NCBI GenBank assembly: GCA_964599655.1
Contig: CAZRGV010000013.1
Coordinates: forward strand, 1-64,000
Reading direction: 5' to 3'
DNA: 64,000 bases
Source: CAZRGV01 sp964599655
GTDB taxonomy: Bacteria > Planctomycetota > Planctomycetia > Isosphaerales > Isosphaeraceae
Each line of letters begins with the position of its first letter. Position 1 is the stretch's first letter. Below the pieces are notes generated by a model, which did not search any database, was not told where the DNA came from, and saw only the letters and a list, made by a program, of their open reading frames with translations. Position numbers and translations under genes: made by a program. Shown here piece after piece: positions 25,751-36,651 of the stretch.

Positions 25751-28700
25751 ATGCACCCTCGATCACTCCTTCTCGGCCTGCTCCTGGTTCTCGGGGCGTC
25801 TCTGGGATTCGGGGCGGAGGGCAACCGCCTCGTTTATCTCGACGAGGTCGACAATCCCTATTACGTCGGCCGGGATTTCCCCAGGCTGACCACGCCCCAG
25901 TGGGTGGGCGAGGACGGTGTCGACGCGGTCGTGGTTCTCGCGATCGACGACATGCGAGACAATATTCCGAAATATGAGGCGTATCTCCGACCGATTCTCG
26001 AGCGGCTCAAACAGATCGATGGTCGGGCGCCGTTGAGCATCATGACGTGCAAGGTGGATCCGGCCGATCCGCAACTTCAGAAATGGCTCAAGGAAGGGCT
26101 TTCGATGGATGTCCACACGCTCGCTCACCCATGCCCCCTGCTCCAAAAAGGGGACTTCGCGGCGGCTCGAGACACGGTTCACGGCTGCGTCGATTTGCTG
26201 AACAAGATCCCCGGCAACCGCCCTGTCGCCTTCCGAATGCCTTGCTGCGATTCGCTCAACACGCCAAGCCCGCGCTTCTATGCCGAGATCTTCAACAAAA
26301 CGAGTCCGGATGGAAAGTTCCTGACCATCGACTCGTCGGTCTTCAACATTTTGACCGCCGACGATCCGGAGTTGCCTCGCTCGCTGGTCGATGACCCTGA
26401 TGGCCGCGAGCGGTTCCGGAAGTATCTGCCGTTCAAATCGTTCGTGAATACGATCGAGAACTATCCATACCCGTACGTGATCAATCGGCTTTGCTGGGAG
26501 TTTCCCTGCGTGGTGCCAAGCGATTGGGAGGCCCAGAATCTCCAGAAGCCGAACAACCCCAGGACCGTCGAAGACCTCAAGGCCGCGCTGGACGCGATCG
26601 TCCTCAAAAAGGGGGTCTTCACGCTGGTGTTTCATCCGCACGGTTGGATCAAGAACGAACAGATCGTGGAATTGATCGACCATACGGTCAAAACGCACGG
26701 CAAGAAAGTCAAGTTCCTCAACTTCCGAGAGGCTCAGGAGCGGATCGATCAGAATCTCCTGGGCGGCCAGTCGCTCCGCGAAGCCGAGTCGGGCAAGGAC
26801 AACGGCGTCCGACTCCTCGACCTGAACGCCGACGGATACCTGGACGTGCTGATCAGTAATCCCCAGAGGCGGGAAACCCGCGTCTGGAAGCCGTCGGAGA
26901 ACTCGTGGCAAGTCGCCGATTGCCCCGCGCAATTCTTCAAACCCGGAAGGGACCCGCAACCCATCGACGGGTTCCACTTCGGTGTGCTTCATGAGGATGG
27001 CCGCGCGTCCTTGATCGTCAGCGAATCGAGGGAAAACGGAACTCGAACGGGCTGGACGTTTGAAGGAAGCGGCTGGGTCGAAGACCGTCGGCTCGTGGAG
27101 GGGCTCGAACTCGAAGGCAAGCCACTGTGGACCATCACCGAGTCCGGGGAGGCCGGAGTCCGGCTCATCGATCTGAACCGCGATGGACGTTGTGAGTTCG
27201 TGATCGCCAATCCCGACCAAAACGCGGTGTTTGCCTGGTCGGAAGGCGAGCGGAAATGGACACGGCTCGGGTTTTCGTTTCCCGGCCAGGCACGCATCGT
27301 GGAGCAGGCCGGCGGAGGCGAGCACGCCTGGCGGGATGCCGGCCTGCGGTTCGTCGATCTCGACGAAGACGGGCAACTCGACCTGGTCTACTCGAATGAT
27401 CAAGAGTATGGAATCTATCTCTTCGACTCGATGAGGTCTGGCTGGTCGCGGAAGGTGATGGCCGGCCAGGGCGACGCTCCCGGGCGCCTTCCGAGGATGG
27501 TCCGCACCAGGCAGGACCCGGTTGTGGGTCGCGTCGTGGAAAACAATGGATTCTGGGTCCACTCACGCCATCTCTGGTGGCAGAACGAGGACACGGCCAA
27601 ACTTCCCGACCTCGTGGATCGTCGCGCATTCAACGACCTGTTGAAGGACGTCGAGCCCCGGGGCAAGTCACCGGAGGCATCACTCCGATCCATCCGTGTC
27701 CGGCCCGGCTTCAAGGTCGAGCTCGTCGCCAGCGAGCCCCTGGTTCAAGATCCGGTCGCCTTCGACTGGGGGGCCGACGGCAGGCTCTGGGTCGTCGAGA
27801 TGGGGGATTATCCCCTTGGGGAGGATGGCAAGGGCAAGCCGTCCGGCCGCGTGCGCTTCCTCGAAGACACCAACGGCGATGGCCGTTACGATCGATCGAC
27901 CCTGTTTCTCGACGGCCTGGGTTATCCGAACGGAGTCATGTGCTGGCGTAACGGAGTGCTCATCTCATGTGCTCCGGAGATTTTTTACGCCGAGGACACG
28001 GATGGAGATGGGAAGGCCGATCGGAAGGACGTTCTCTTTCGGGGGTTCAACGAGGCGAACCCGCAGCACCGGGTCAACGGGTTCGTGCTCGGACTGGATG
28101 GCTGGGTTTACGGGGCCGATGCCGACAGCGGGCGAGGCATCACGTCGTCGAAGACTGGTGAAACGGTTTCGATTCACGGTCGCGACTTTCGACTTCGTCC
28201 CGACGAAGGGGTTTTTGAGGCTGAGGCTGGCCACTCGCAATTCGGCCGACAGCGCGATGACTGGGGCAACTGGTTCGGCAACAACAACAGCGTGTGGGGA
28301 TGGCATTTCGTTCTGACCGACGCCCAGTTGCGTCGGAATCCTCGCGTGGCGATCGCGGCGCCGGGAGCCTTGCTCGACTCGGATCGGGGCCTCAACCCCG
28401 TCAGCCGGATTTTGGCTCGGTTCAACGATCTCGACAACGCCGGCCGGGTGACCTCGGCCAACAGTCCGTCTCCCTATCGTGACGAGCTCTTCGGGCCCAA
28501 CGTCTCGAGGAGTCTCTTCGTCAGCGAGCCGGTTCATAACCTCGTGCGACGCGAAGTTCTCGATTCCGAAGGTGTGACGTTTCACGGCCGCCGCGCTCCT
28601 GGCGAAACCGACCGCGAGTTCCTCGCGTCCAGCGATAACTGGTTCCGACCAACGCAGATCAAGACGGGACCGGATGGTGCGCTCTGGATTGCGGATATGT

Positions 28701-30926
28701 ATCGTTACGTGATCGAGCATCCCGAGTGGATTCCCGACGACTGGGAAGCGAAGCTCGACCTCCGCGCCGGGCACGACATGGGCCGGATTTACCGGGTTTA
28801 TCCGGTGACGAAGTCGCCACGCCCGATCCTCCGGCTCGATCGGCTCGATTCCAGTGGCCTGGTTGCCGCGTTGGACAGCCCCAACGGCTGGCAACGCGAT
28901 ACCGTTCAGCGATTGCTCATGCACAGGAATGATCGGTCGGTCGCGCCCGCGCTCGCCCGACTCGCTCGCGAGTCGGCGCGGCCCCAGGTTCGTTTGCAGG
29001 CACTCGCGACGTTGGAGGTGCTCGGCGCGCTGACGCCCGAGCCGATCGTGGCGGCCCTGAACGATCGACACGCCGAGGTTCGACGGTTCGCGGCCGAGAA
29101 GGCCGGTCGCCTGGCGGGCGACGCGCCGGCCGTGGCGGAGGCCTTGCTTCGGCGGGTCGACGATCCCGAGCCTCGAGTTCGCCTTGGCGTCGCGCTCGGG
29201 CTGGGCGACTGGAATGACACGAAGGCCGGTCTCGCGTTGGCTCGGATCCTCCAGCGCGACGGCGATGATGCCTGGCTCAGGGCTGCCGCCCTGACGTCGG
29301 CCACGCCCCATGCGGCCCGGATTCTTTCCGCCCTGCTGGCCGAGGCGGATCGCCAGCCACCGCCGCCCTCGACCTTCGATCCGCTCTTTGCCACGTTCCT
29401 TTCGAATCCTGACGCGAAGGGCCTCCAAGTCTTGGTCGAGCGGATCGTCACGCCGGGGCTCGAAGGCCGGTTCGCCGACTGGCAGTTGGCCGCCGCGGTG
29501 GCGCTCGGCGAGGGGTTCGATCGCATTCCGGACGCCCGGAAGCGAGGCTGGGCGAACGTCGATCTCGGCAAGGTCCGCAATGACTTGTTGGTGACCTCGA
29601 AGCTGGCCGAGGCCGCCGACAAGGCGGTTGACGAGGATTCGGTTCCCGACGATCGGCGCGTGCTGGCCGTGCGTTTGCTGGCCGCGAGGCCTCACTCGAA
29701 TGAAAGCCGAGCGCGGTTGAGTCGCCTCCTCCGTCCCCGCGTCTCGCCGAAGGTTCGCCAGGCGGCCCTCGGGGCCCTGGCAAGATCGAACGACCCGAAG
29801 GTTCCCGAGACCTTGCTGGCCGACTGGAAGGAGTACGCGCCCTCGCTCCGCGACGCGATTCTGGACACGTTGCTCAGTCGAGACGCCTGGGCCGAGTCGC
29901 TTCTCTCCTCCCTGGAAGACGGCTGTGTACCACCCGCCGAGGTGGGCTCGGTTCACCGTCGCCGGTTGCTCGACCACAANNNNNNNNNNNNNNNGTGCCG
30001 AAGCGGTCTTCGCGGCGACTGGCGGCACGCGACAGGAGGTTGTCGATCGCTACCGCAAGGCCCTGAATCATCCCGGCGATCCGAACGCCGGCGCGGCGAT
30101 CTTCAAGAAGGTCTGCGCGACCTGCCACAAGCTCAAGGGGGAAGGAACCGAGGTCGGTCCCGACCTTGCCGCCTTGACGGATCGGTCGCCCGAGTCGCTG
30201 CTCGTCGCGATTCTCGACCCGAACCGAGCCTTCGAGGCGATCTATACCAACTACTCGGTCGAAACGACCGACGGCCGGGTTTTGACGGGACTGATCGCCG
30301 CCGAGACGGCCAACAGCGTCACGTTGCGGCGGCAGGAAGGGAAGGAAGATGTCTTGCTCCGTTCCGAGATCGAGGCGATGGCGGGCTCGGGCCAGTCCTT
30401 GATGCCGGAGGGGCTGGAGAAAGATCTGACCGAGAAGGACCTTGCCGACCTTGTGGCCTTCCTTGAGTCGAGCGGGCCGCCGCCGAAGAGCTTGCCCGGC
30501 AATCAGCCCATGCTGATCCAGCCGCTCGATGACGGAACCCTTCTTCTGAAGGCCGAGAACGCCGAGATTTACGGCTCAAGCCTGACGTTCGAGTCGCAAT
30601 ACAAGAACCTCGGCTGGTGGAGCGCGCCGGACGATCGAGCGGCCTGGCGGTTCGAGGTCGATCGCCCTGGACGTTACGAGGTCTGGTTCGACTGGGCCTG
30701 CGACAAGAACACGGCGGGCCAGGGTTTTGTCCTCACGATCGGCTCGAACCGGATCGAGGGGAAGGTCGTCGGCACGGGAACCTGGGATCAGTACCAGCAG
30801 GCGAAGGTGGGGGAGGTCACGCTCGAACCTGGCCGGCAGCGGCTCGACCTCGTCCCGGCGGGGCGAATTCGAGGGGCGTTGATGGACTTGCGGGCGATTC
30901 GGATTCAACCGCGCGGGACGCGGTGA
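25751..30926 (+). CDS. Giant PVC-type haem-binding CxxCH protein with polysaccharide-deacetylase, FG-GAP, HEAT and sugar-binding-like domains (frame broken at N run)
   Basis: About 1,725 residues. In order: signal peptide (1-22); a polysaccharide-deacetylase-like domain (about 45-345; AIDDMRDN, DVHTLAHPC, FRMPCCDS, FHPHGWIK); FG-GAP/VCBS repeats (about 345-610; LLDLNADGYLDVL, LIDLNRDGRCEFV, FVDLDEDGQLDLVY); the PVC dehydrogenase beta-propeller (about 640-1030; RPGFKVELVASEPLVQDPVAFDWG); HEAT-type helical repeats (about 1035-1400); a cytochrome c module with CATCHKLKG (about 1455) and distal Met region; and a C-terminal jelly-roll-like segment (about 1580-1720). A run of 15 N at 29980-29994 has the wrong length: upstream and downstream parts are in different frames, so a single gene appears as two. 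The ATG at 25751 follows AAGGGAG. Probably a periplasmic electron-transfer and glycan-processing protein. Confidence 0.88.
29980..29994. other. Assembly gap (15 N) that breaks the PVC gene frame
   Basis: HEAT-repeat coding sequence upstream and cytochrome c coding sequence downstream are both clean but in different frames. A true gap length leaving remainder 2 on division by three would restore one continuous protein. Confidence 0.9.
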
Positions 30927-30981
30927 ACCTGGTTTCGCGCTCCGGTGTCTGACGGCTCTGGCCATCGAGAGGAGAGACCCG

Positions 30982-32442
30982 GTGCCCGAATATACAGGTC
31001 CGCGGGAGCAAGTTGGTCCCTCCCAGTGGAAGATTCCGAGAAGCTATCGCGACGACATGCGCGTCGACGGCCTGATTTTCGCCGACGAGACGCTGATCGA
31101 GCAAATCCGGAAGGACCAGGGCCCCGAGCAGGTCGCCAACGTGGCGACGTTGCCCGGCATCCAGAAGGCCAGCCTGGCCATGCCCGACATCCATTGGGGC
31201 TATGGCTTTTGCATCGGTGGCGTCGCGGCCACTGACCCGGAGGAAGGGGGGGTCATCTCGCCGGGCGGAGTTGGTTACGACATCAACTGCGGTGTCCGGT
31301 TGCTCCGGACCAACCTGGACTGGGACGATGCCAAGCCCAGGATTCGCGACCTGATCAACCAGCTTTTTCGCGACATCCCCACGGGGGTCGGCCAGACCGG
31401 GCCGTTCAAGTTCAGCAAGCCCGAGTTGCACCGCCTGATGGAGCAAGGGTCGAGATACGTCATCGATAAGGGCTGGGGAACCGAACGCGACCTGCACTTC
31501 ACGGAGGCGGGAGGCCGGCTCGATGGAGCCGACCCCGACCGCGTGAGCGACCGGGCGTTTGCCCGAGGGGCCGAGCAGTGTGGCACGCTCGGCTCGGGCA
31601 ACCACTTCCTGGAAGTCCAGGTCGTCGACCGGATTCTCGATCCGCAAGCCGCCGAGGTCATGGGGCTCCACGAGGGACAGGTTACGGTCCTGATCCACTC
31701 GGGTTCGCGAGGGCTGGGTTATCAGGTTTGCGAAGACAACCTGACGGCCTTTCGAGGGGCTCCCAAGAAGTACGGCTTTACTCTGCCCGACGCGCAGCTT
31801 GCCTGCGCGCCGGTGCGAAGTCCGGAAGGCCAGGCTTACCTTGGTGCCATGCGGGCCGCGGCCAACTTCGCCTGGTGCAACCGACAGCTCTTGACCCACC
31901 AGGCCCGGCAGGTTTTCGCTCGGATTTTTGAGAAACCCTGGGAAGAACTCGGCCTGGAACTGGTCTACGACGTGGCGCACAACATTGCCAAGTTCGAGCA
32001 GCACGACGTGGATCACGGCCAGAAGAAGCTGGTCTGCGTCCATCGCAAGGGCGCGACGCGGGCCTTTCCGCCCGGGCATCCCGAGATCCCCGACGTGTAC
32101 CAGGGGATCGGCCAGCCGGTGATCATCCCCGGAAGCATGGGGACTGCGTCCTGGGTGCTGGTCGGCCAGCCTGGGAGTATGTCGCAAACGTTCGGCACCA
32201 CCTGCCACGGCGCGGGTCGCATGATGAGCCGGACGGCGGCGATCAAGCTCGCGGCGGGGCGCCGGATCGACAAGGAACTTGACGCCATCGGCATCATCGC
32301 GAAGGCCAGAGGCTACAAGGGGCTCGCGGAGGAACAGCCCGCCGCGTACAAGGACGTCGACCAGGTGGTGGAGGTCGTCGACCAGGCGGGCATCTCGAAG
32401 AAAGTTGCCCGATTGCGGCCGGTTGGTGTGATCAAGGGGTGA
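30982..32442 (+). CDS. rtcB: RNA-splicing ligase RtcB
   Basis: A 486-residue RtcB protein, the GTP- and Mn2+-dependent ligase that joins RNA 2',3'-cyclic phosphate (or 3'-phosphate) and 5'-OH ends in tRNA splicing or RNA repair. Visible motifs are LPGIQKASLAMPDIHWGYGFCIGG, GGVGYDINCGVRLLRT (metal-binding Asp and Cys), EQCGTLGSGNHFLEVQ, VLIHSGSRGLGYQV, and GTCHGAGR-type TTCHGAGRMMSR (the His of the GMP-binding active site lies in the neighbouring NIAKFEQH/CHGAGR region). The GTG at 30982 has GAGAGGAGAG upstream. No archease, RtcA or RtcR gene is adjacent. Convergent with the sulfotransferase gene; the stops are 6 nt apart. Confidence 0.95.
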   Translation: MPEYTGPREQVGPSQWKIPRSYRDDMRVDGLIFADETLIEQIRKDQGPEQVANVATLPGIQKASLAMPDIHWGYGFCIGGVAATDPEEGGVISPGGVGYDINCGVRLLRTNLDWDDAKPRIRDLINQLFRDIPTGVGQTGPFKFSKPELHRLMEQGSRYVIDKGWGTERDLHFTEAGGRLDGADPDRVSDRAFARGAEQCGTLGSGNHFLEVQVVDRILDPQAAEVMGLHEGQVTVLIHSGSRGLGYQVCEDNLTAFRGAPKKYGFTLPDAQLACAPVRSPEGQAYLGAMRAAANFAWCNRQLLTHQARQVFARIFEKPWEELGLELVYDVAHNIAKFEQHDVDHGQKKLVCVHRKGATRAFPPGHPEIPDVYQGIGQPVIIPGSMGTASWVLVGQPGSMSQTFGTTCHGAGRMMSRTAAIKLAAGRRIDKELDAIGIIAKARGYKGLAEEQPAAYKDVDQVVEVVDQAGISKKVARLRPVGVIKG

Positions 32443-32448
32443 GTGTCG

Positions 32449-33432
32449 TCAGCGAATCGCCTCGACCCCGTGTCGGAGCGCCTGGTGCGGGGCTCTCGCC
32501 TGGCCTGGGATATCGGTCCGAATGCGAGGCTTGACCGGGCCGAGCGGCGTCATGTCCGACGCGATACCGAGGAGCCGCTTGACCACCCGTGCGGTCTTGG
32601 GGTGTCGTAGCGAGGTGCAACGCAGCGTACAGGTGAGCCAGCCCCGGGCCATGGCAAGTTCGTCGCGGAGTCGCCGAGCAAGGCTCGGGCGAGGTGATGG
32701 TGCGTCGTCGGCGACATAGCCGTGGGCGGCGAGCCATCGCGTCCCGAGGCGCGCCAGGATTCGTCGCTCCCGCGGCGTGGCCCGGTCGACCCAGTCGCCG
32801 ATCCGGCCTTCCCGCAGATGGTTCCAGTGAAGCAAGGTCCGGGCATCCCACCGCTGGAAGTTGGCCGGGTCGCTCAGGTCGATTCCTTGCGACTGAAGGC
32901 GCCGGGAGATCTCCGCGATCCGTCGGCGATTGGCTTCGAGTGAGTACTCGGCGGCGATCTCTTCCGCCTCATCCGTTGCGAGTTCAATGCCAAGGTGCCG
33001 GGCGAGTTCTTTCACGCCAGTCGATGGGTCCACGATCAGGTTTTCGTAACGCTGGGTGAGCCGGCGCGGCTGCTTCGACCAGAAGCGGTGGTTGGCGAGA
33101 ACCTGATGGATCATGCCTTGTTGAAGAAAGTCGTCGAAATCGACGCCTCGCTTGTGGAGCATTGAGTAGACCACGTCCCGAAGGTCCCGATGGGCGTAGA
33201 TCGCCAGGGCTCGACCTTCGGCCAGGGCCGCCGCGAACCTTGGATGCTCCTCATGCGACTTGATGACCCGCCACCCTTGATCCGTTCCCTCTCGTCGTTC
33301 GAGCTCGGCGTATTCCTCTCCGGTCAGGTAGCCAAGCCGCCGCCCGTTTCGATGCCGTTCCACGAGATGGGAGACGACCTCGTACTGCCAGGTCGAGCAG
33401 GCGCGGTACATCCCCACGCAGAGAACATCCAT
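32449..33432 (-). CDS. Sulfotransferase family protein
   Basis: The 327-residue protein has the two PAPS-binding marks of sulfotransferases: a degenerate 5'-phosphosulfate loop near the N-terminus (GMYRACSTWQYEV) and the 3'-phosphate motif HRDLRDVVYSMLHKRG near residue 80, followed by YENLIVDPSTGVKELARHLGI. It should transfer a sulfate group from PAPS to an unknown acceptor (glycan or lipid) in the cytoplasm. The C-terminal 90 residues are basic and poorly conserved. Planctomycetes carry many sulfatases and some sulfotransferases. It stands alone on the minus strand between rtcB and recQ. Confidence 0.82.
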   Translation of the reverse strand: MDVLCVGMYRACSTWQYEVVSHLVERHRNGRRLGYLTGEEYAELERREGTDQGWRVIKSHEEHPRFAAALAEGRALAIYAHRDLRDVVYSMLHKRGVDFDDFLQQGMIHQVLANHRFWSKQPRRLTQRYENLIVDPSTGVKELARHLGIELATDEAEEIAAEYSLEANRRRIAEISRRLQSQGIDLSDPANFQRWDARTLLHWNHLREGRIGDWVDRATPRERRILARLGTRWLAAHGYVADDAPSPRPSLARRLRDELAMARGWLTCTLRCTSLRHPKTARVVKRLLGIASDMTPLGPVKPRIRTDIPGQARAPHQALRHGVEAIR

Positions 33433-33634
33433 AGTCCTGGTCTCCCAGAAGAGGACAGGGGGAGCCGGGCAGGGAGGGGCCCAGCGGGTCCGATATTTTT
33501 CGGTATCGGTCGAGTTGTCTTTAAGGGTTGAGCGAACTTTGCCGAAAAAACCGGATTCTTTCGTGGATCGCCTCGCGCTCGCGACCGGTCTCGGTTTGCT
33601 CTATACTGTTACGTCGAGGACCTGACCCCGGAGT

Positions 33635-36604
33635 ATGCCGCCGATGCGTGTGGCCGAAAGCGCGAGCGACCTGGAACGGACCCTTCGCGAGCGGTTCGGT
33701 CTGGAGCGGTTCCGGCCCGGCCAGCGTGAGGTCATCGAGCAGGTCTTGCGGGGCCGGGATGTTTTGTGTGTCATGCCCACCGGAGGCGGCAAGAGTCTCT
33801 GTTACCAACTTCCGGCGCTTTGTCTCGACGGTCTCACGTTGGTTGTCAGTCCCTTGATCGCCCTGATGAAGGACCAGGTTGACGCGCTTTGCCAGCGGGG
33901 CATCCGGGCGACCCTGATCAACAGCACCCTCGACCCGAGCGAGCAGCACGTCCGGCTCATCGAGATCGAGGAACGGCGCTTCGACCTCGTTTACGTGGCC
34001 CCGGAGCGATTTCGAAGCCCTCGGTTCGTCGAGGCGATGGCCCGAATCAAACCCGCGTTGCTGGCCGTCGACGAGGCCCATTGCATCAGCGAGTGGGGGC
34101 ACGACTTCCGGCCCGACTACGCTCGGCTCGGCCAGGCTCGACGGGCCCTCGGCATGCCCTCATGCAACGCCCTGACGGCCACGGCAACCGACCTCGTTCG
34201 CCGTGATATTGCCGACCAACTCGACCTGCACGAACCGGCCCAGTTTGTCACCGGGTTCGACCGCCCGAACCTGACCTACGGCGTCATCGAGGCCCGCCGC
34301 GACTCGGACAAACAGGTCGCCCTGGCCTCCGTTTTGGAACGCAACCCAGGGTCGTCCATTGTCTATGTTTCCAGCCGGAAGCGTTGCGAGGATGTCGGCC
34401 GCTTCCTGGAACACGACCTGAGACGGTCGACCGTGATCTATCACGCGGGCTTGCCTCGCGAGGAACGATCCCAGGCGCAGGATCGGTTCATGGCCGGAGA
34501 GGCCGAGATCGTCGTCGCGACGAACGCCTTCGGCATGGGGGTGGACAAGCCCGATATTCGTTCGGTTATTCACTTCAATATGCCAGGAACTCTAGAGGCC
34601 TATTACCAGGAGGCGGGACGAGCCGGGCGCGACGGTTTGCCCGCCGAATGCGTTCTGCTCTACGCCCCCGGCGACCGGTTCCTGCAGGAGCTGTTCATCG
34701 AGAACGAGTACCCGCCTCGCGAGGCGGTCTTCCGGGTTTACAACTACCTGCGAGGTCTGGACGCCGACCCGATCGAGCTGACCCAGGCCGAGATCAAGGA
34801 GGCGACGGGTCTCGAATTGAACGAGTCGGCCGTGGGGACGGCGCTCAAGCTGCTCGAAGGGGCGGGGGCCCTGGAGCGGCTCCGGCCTCGGGAGAACATG
34901 GCCATCATCCGGATCAACGCCGAGCCGGACGAGCCCAGCCTGGTCGATCGGCTCGGGACGCAGGCCCACGTTCAGCGGCTGGTGCTGATCGGCCTGGAAG
35001 GGCTGGTCAACCGACGGTTTGGCGAACCGGTGTACTTCCATCCCGACGAGCTCGCCAGCGCGCTCGGAATCGATCGCCAGGCCCTGGTCCGAGCGATTCG
35101 CAACCTGACGTCCGAACTGCCGATCGACTACATCCCTCCGTTCCGGGGCAACGCCGTACGGATCATCGACCGAGAGCGTCGGTCTCGCGACGTGCCGATC
35201 GACTTCGCCTCGCTCAACACGCGGAAGCAGCAGGAATACGAGAAGCTCGAGCGGATGATCCAGTACGCCCAGACGTCGCGATGCCGTCGGGCCTACCTGC
35301 TGGGCTACTTCGGCGAGACCAGGGAGACCCACTGCGGCCGTTGCGATCACTGTGGAACCGACGCCCAGGCCGCCGAGCCCATCTCGACACGGCCGATTGA
35401 TACCCCTGCCGGACGAGAAGTCCTGCTCAAGATCCTCTCAGGCGTGGCCAGGACGAAGGGCCGTTTTGGCAAGACGGCCATCGCTCAGATGCTTGTCGGC
35501 TCCAGCTCGGAACGGATGGCACGAGGCGGCCTGACCGCCTTGAGCACCTTCGGCATTCTCGCGCACGGCGGTTTCACGCAAAAGGAGGTCGCCGACATTC
35601 TCGACGCGCTGACGTCGATCGGCCTGGTCGAGTCGCGCGACGTGGACCGGTTCAAGCCGGTGCTTCAGCTCAGCGAACCGGGCTGGGCCTGGTTGCGTCG
35701 GCAAGACGACGAGGCGCCTCGCTTGCCCTTGCCGGAGTACCTCGTCGACAAGATTCGAAACGGAGGCCTGGAACGCGTGGCCATGGGACGAGACTCAGGG
35801 ACGGCCGCTCCTCCTCCGCGATTGCCGGTTGACGGGCCCGAGGTCGTTTCCTCCGAAGAACACGACGAGACCTCATCCTTTTCCAACGTCGGAGATCCTC
35901 TCTGGGAACGGTTGCGAAACCTCCGAAACCACTGGGCCCGCGAGTCGAACGTTCCCGCCTATTGCATCTTCCGAAATCAGACGCTCGAAGCCATCGTCCG
36001 CGAGCGGCCCCGGACACCGTCCGACTTGCTTCGGATCAAGGGAATGAGCCCCGCCAAGCTCGAGCGCTTCGGCGAGGCCCTTCTGACGGCCATCCGGGAA
36101 GCACCCGATCTTTTGCATCCATCCACCGAGGATGTTCCGGGCTCCCGCGAAGACGCGACTCGACCGAGTTCGACGGTCCGGGCCGAGTCGTTGGAGGTCG
36201 CGGAAGGCGATGGGACGCTCGGGGTGGAACGCATCGAAGAGGCCGCTCCAGACGCGACTGGGCCGGAACCCAAGGTTCCACCGCGTCCGGCGCCAATCAG
36301 CAAGGCCGGCTATGTGCCGACCGAGGAGTGGACCTGGAGGTTGCTCGACCGCGGCTTCTCGCTTGATGAGGCGGCGGCGATTCGAGGGCTCGAACTCGAA
36401 GCGATTGTCCGGCACGCCACCTGGATGGCTCGACAGGGCAAGCCGGTCCCGCTCTCGGCGTTTCTGACCCCCGAGGTCATCGAGCGTTGGGAGGCGTGGC
36501 ACCTCGAGCACGGAAACGCCCGCCCGCCGGAGGAACTGGGGGGGGCGTTCGCGCTCTGGGGGCTCTATCTCGCCTGCCGGACAGGGCAGGAGCGAACGGC
36601 CTGA
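33635..36604 (+). CDS. recQ: ATP-dependent DNA helicase RecQ with extended C-terminus
   Basis: A 989-residue RecQ, against about 600-720 for typical bacterial RecQ. Domains: SF2 helicase core (about 12-340; motif I MPTGGGKSLCYQ, motif II AVDEAHCISEWGHDFRPDY, motif VI QEAGRAGRDG); zinc-binding region (about 548-575; CRRAYLLGYFGE..HCGRCDHCG); RQC winged helix (about 590-690); HRDC (about 755-830; ERLRNLRNHWARESNVPAYCIF, LLRIKGMSPAKLERFGE); a Pro/acidic linker; and a C-terminal helix-turn-helix-like segment (about 897-960; WRLLDRGFSLDEAAAIRGLE). It unwinds DNA 3'-5' in recombination and replication-fork repair. A TATACT hexamer at 33602 may be the -10 element. The ATG at 33635 starts the family-typical N-terminus. 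Confidence 0.93.
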   Translation: MPPMRVAESASDLERTLRERFGLERFRPGQREVIEQVLRGRDVLCVMPTGGGKSLCYQLPALCLDGLTLVVSPLIALMKDQVDALCQRGIRATLINSTLDPSEQHVRLIEIEERRFDLVYVAPERFRSPRFVEAMARIKPALLAVDEAHCISEWGHDFRPDYARLGQARRALGMPSCNALTATATDLVRRDIADQLDLHEPAQFVTGFDRPNLTYGVIEARRDSDKQVALASVLERNPGSSIVYVSSRKRCEDVGRFLEHDLRRSTVIYHAGLPREERSQAQDRFMAGEAEIVVATNAFGMGVDKPDIRSVIHFNMPGTLEAYYQEAGRAGRDGLPAECVLLYAPGDRFLQELFIENEYPPREAVFRVYNYLRGLDADPIELTQAEIKEATGLELNESAVGTALKLLEGAGALERLRPRENMAIIRINAEPDEPSLVDRLGTQAHVQRLVLIGLEGLVNRRFGEPVYFHPDELASALGIDRQALVRAIRNLTSELPIDYIPPFRGNAVRIIDRERRSRDVPIDFASLNTRKQQEYEKLERMIQYAQTSRCRRAYLLGYFGETRETHCGRCDHCGTDAQAAEPISTRPIDTPAGREVLLKILSGVARTKGRFGKTAIAQMLVGSSSERMARGGLTALSTFGILAHGGFTQKEVADILDALTSIGLVESRDVDRFKPVLQLSEPGWAWLRRQDDEAPRLPLPEYLVDKIRNGGLERVAMGRDSGTAAPPPRLPVDGPEVVSSEEHDETSSFSNVGDPLWERLRNLRNHWARESNVPAYCIFRNQTLEAIVRERPRTPSDLLRIKGMSPAKLERFGEALLTAIREAPDLLHPSTEDVPGSREDATRPSSTVRAESLEVAEGDGTLGVERIEEAAPDATGPEPKVPPRPAPISKAGYVPTEEWTWRLLDRGFSLDEAAAIRGLELEAIVRHATWMARQGKPVPLSAFLTPEVIERWEAWHLEHGNARPPEELGGAFALWGLYLACRTGQERTA

Positions 36605-36651
36605 GCCGCCCGCCTCCATCCGGCTTCGGGCTTTCTGGTTCGCTGTCGGAA

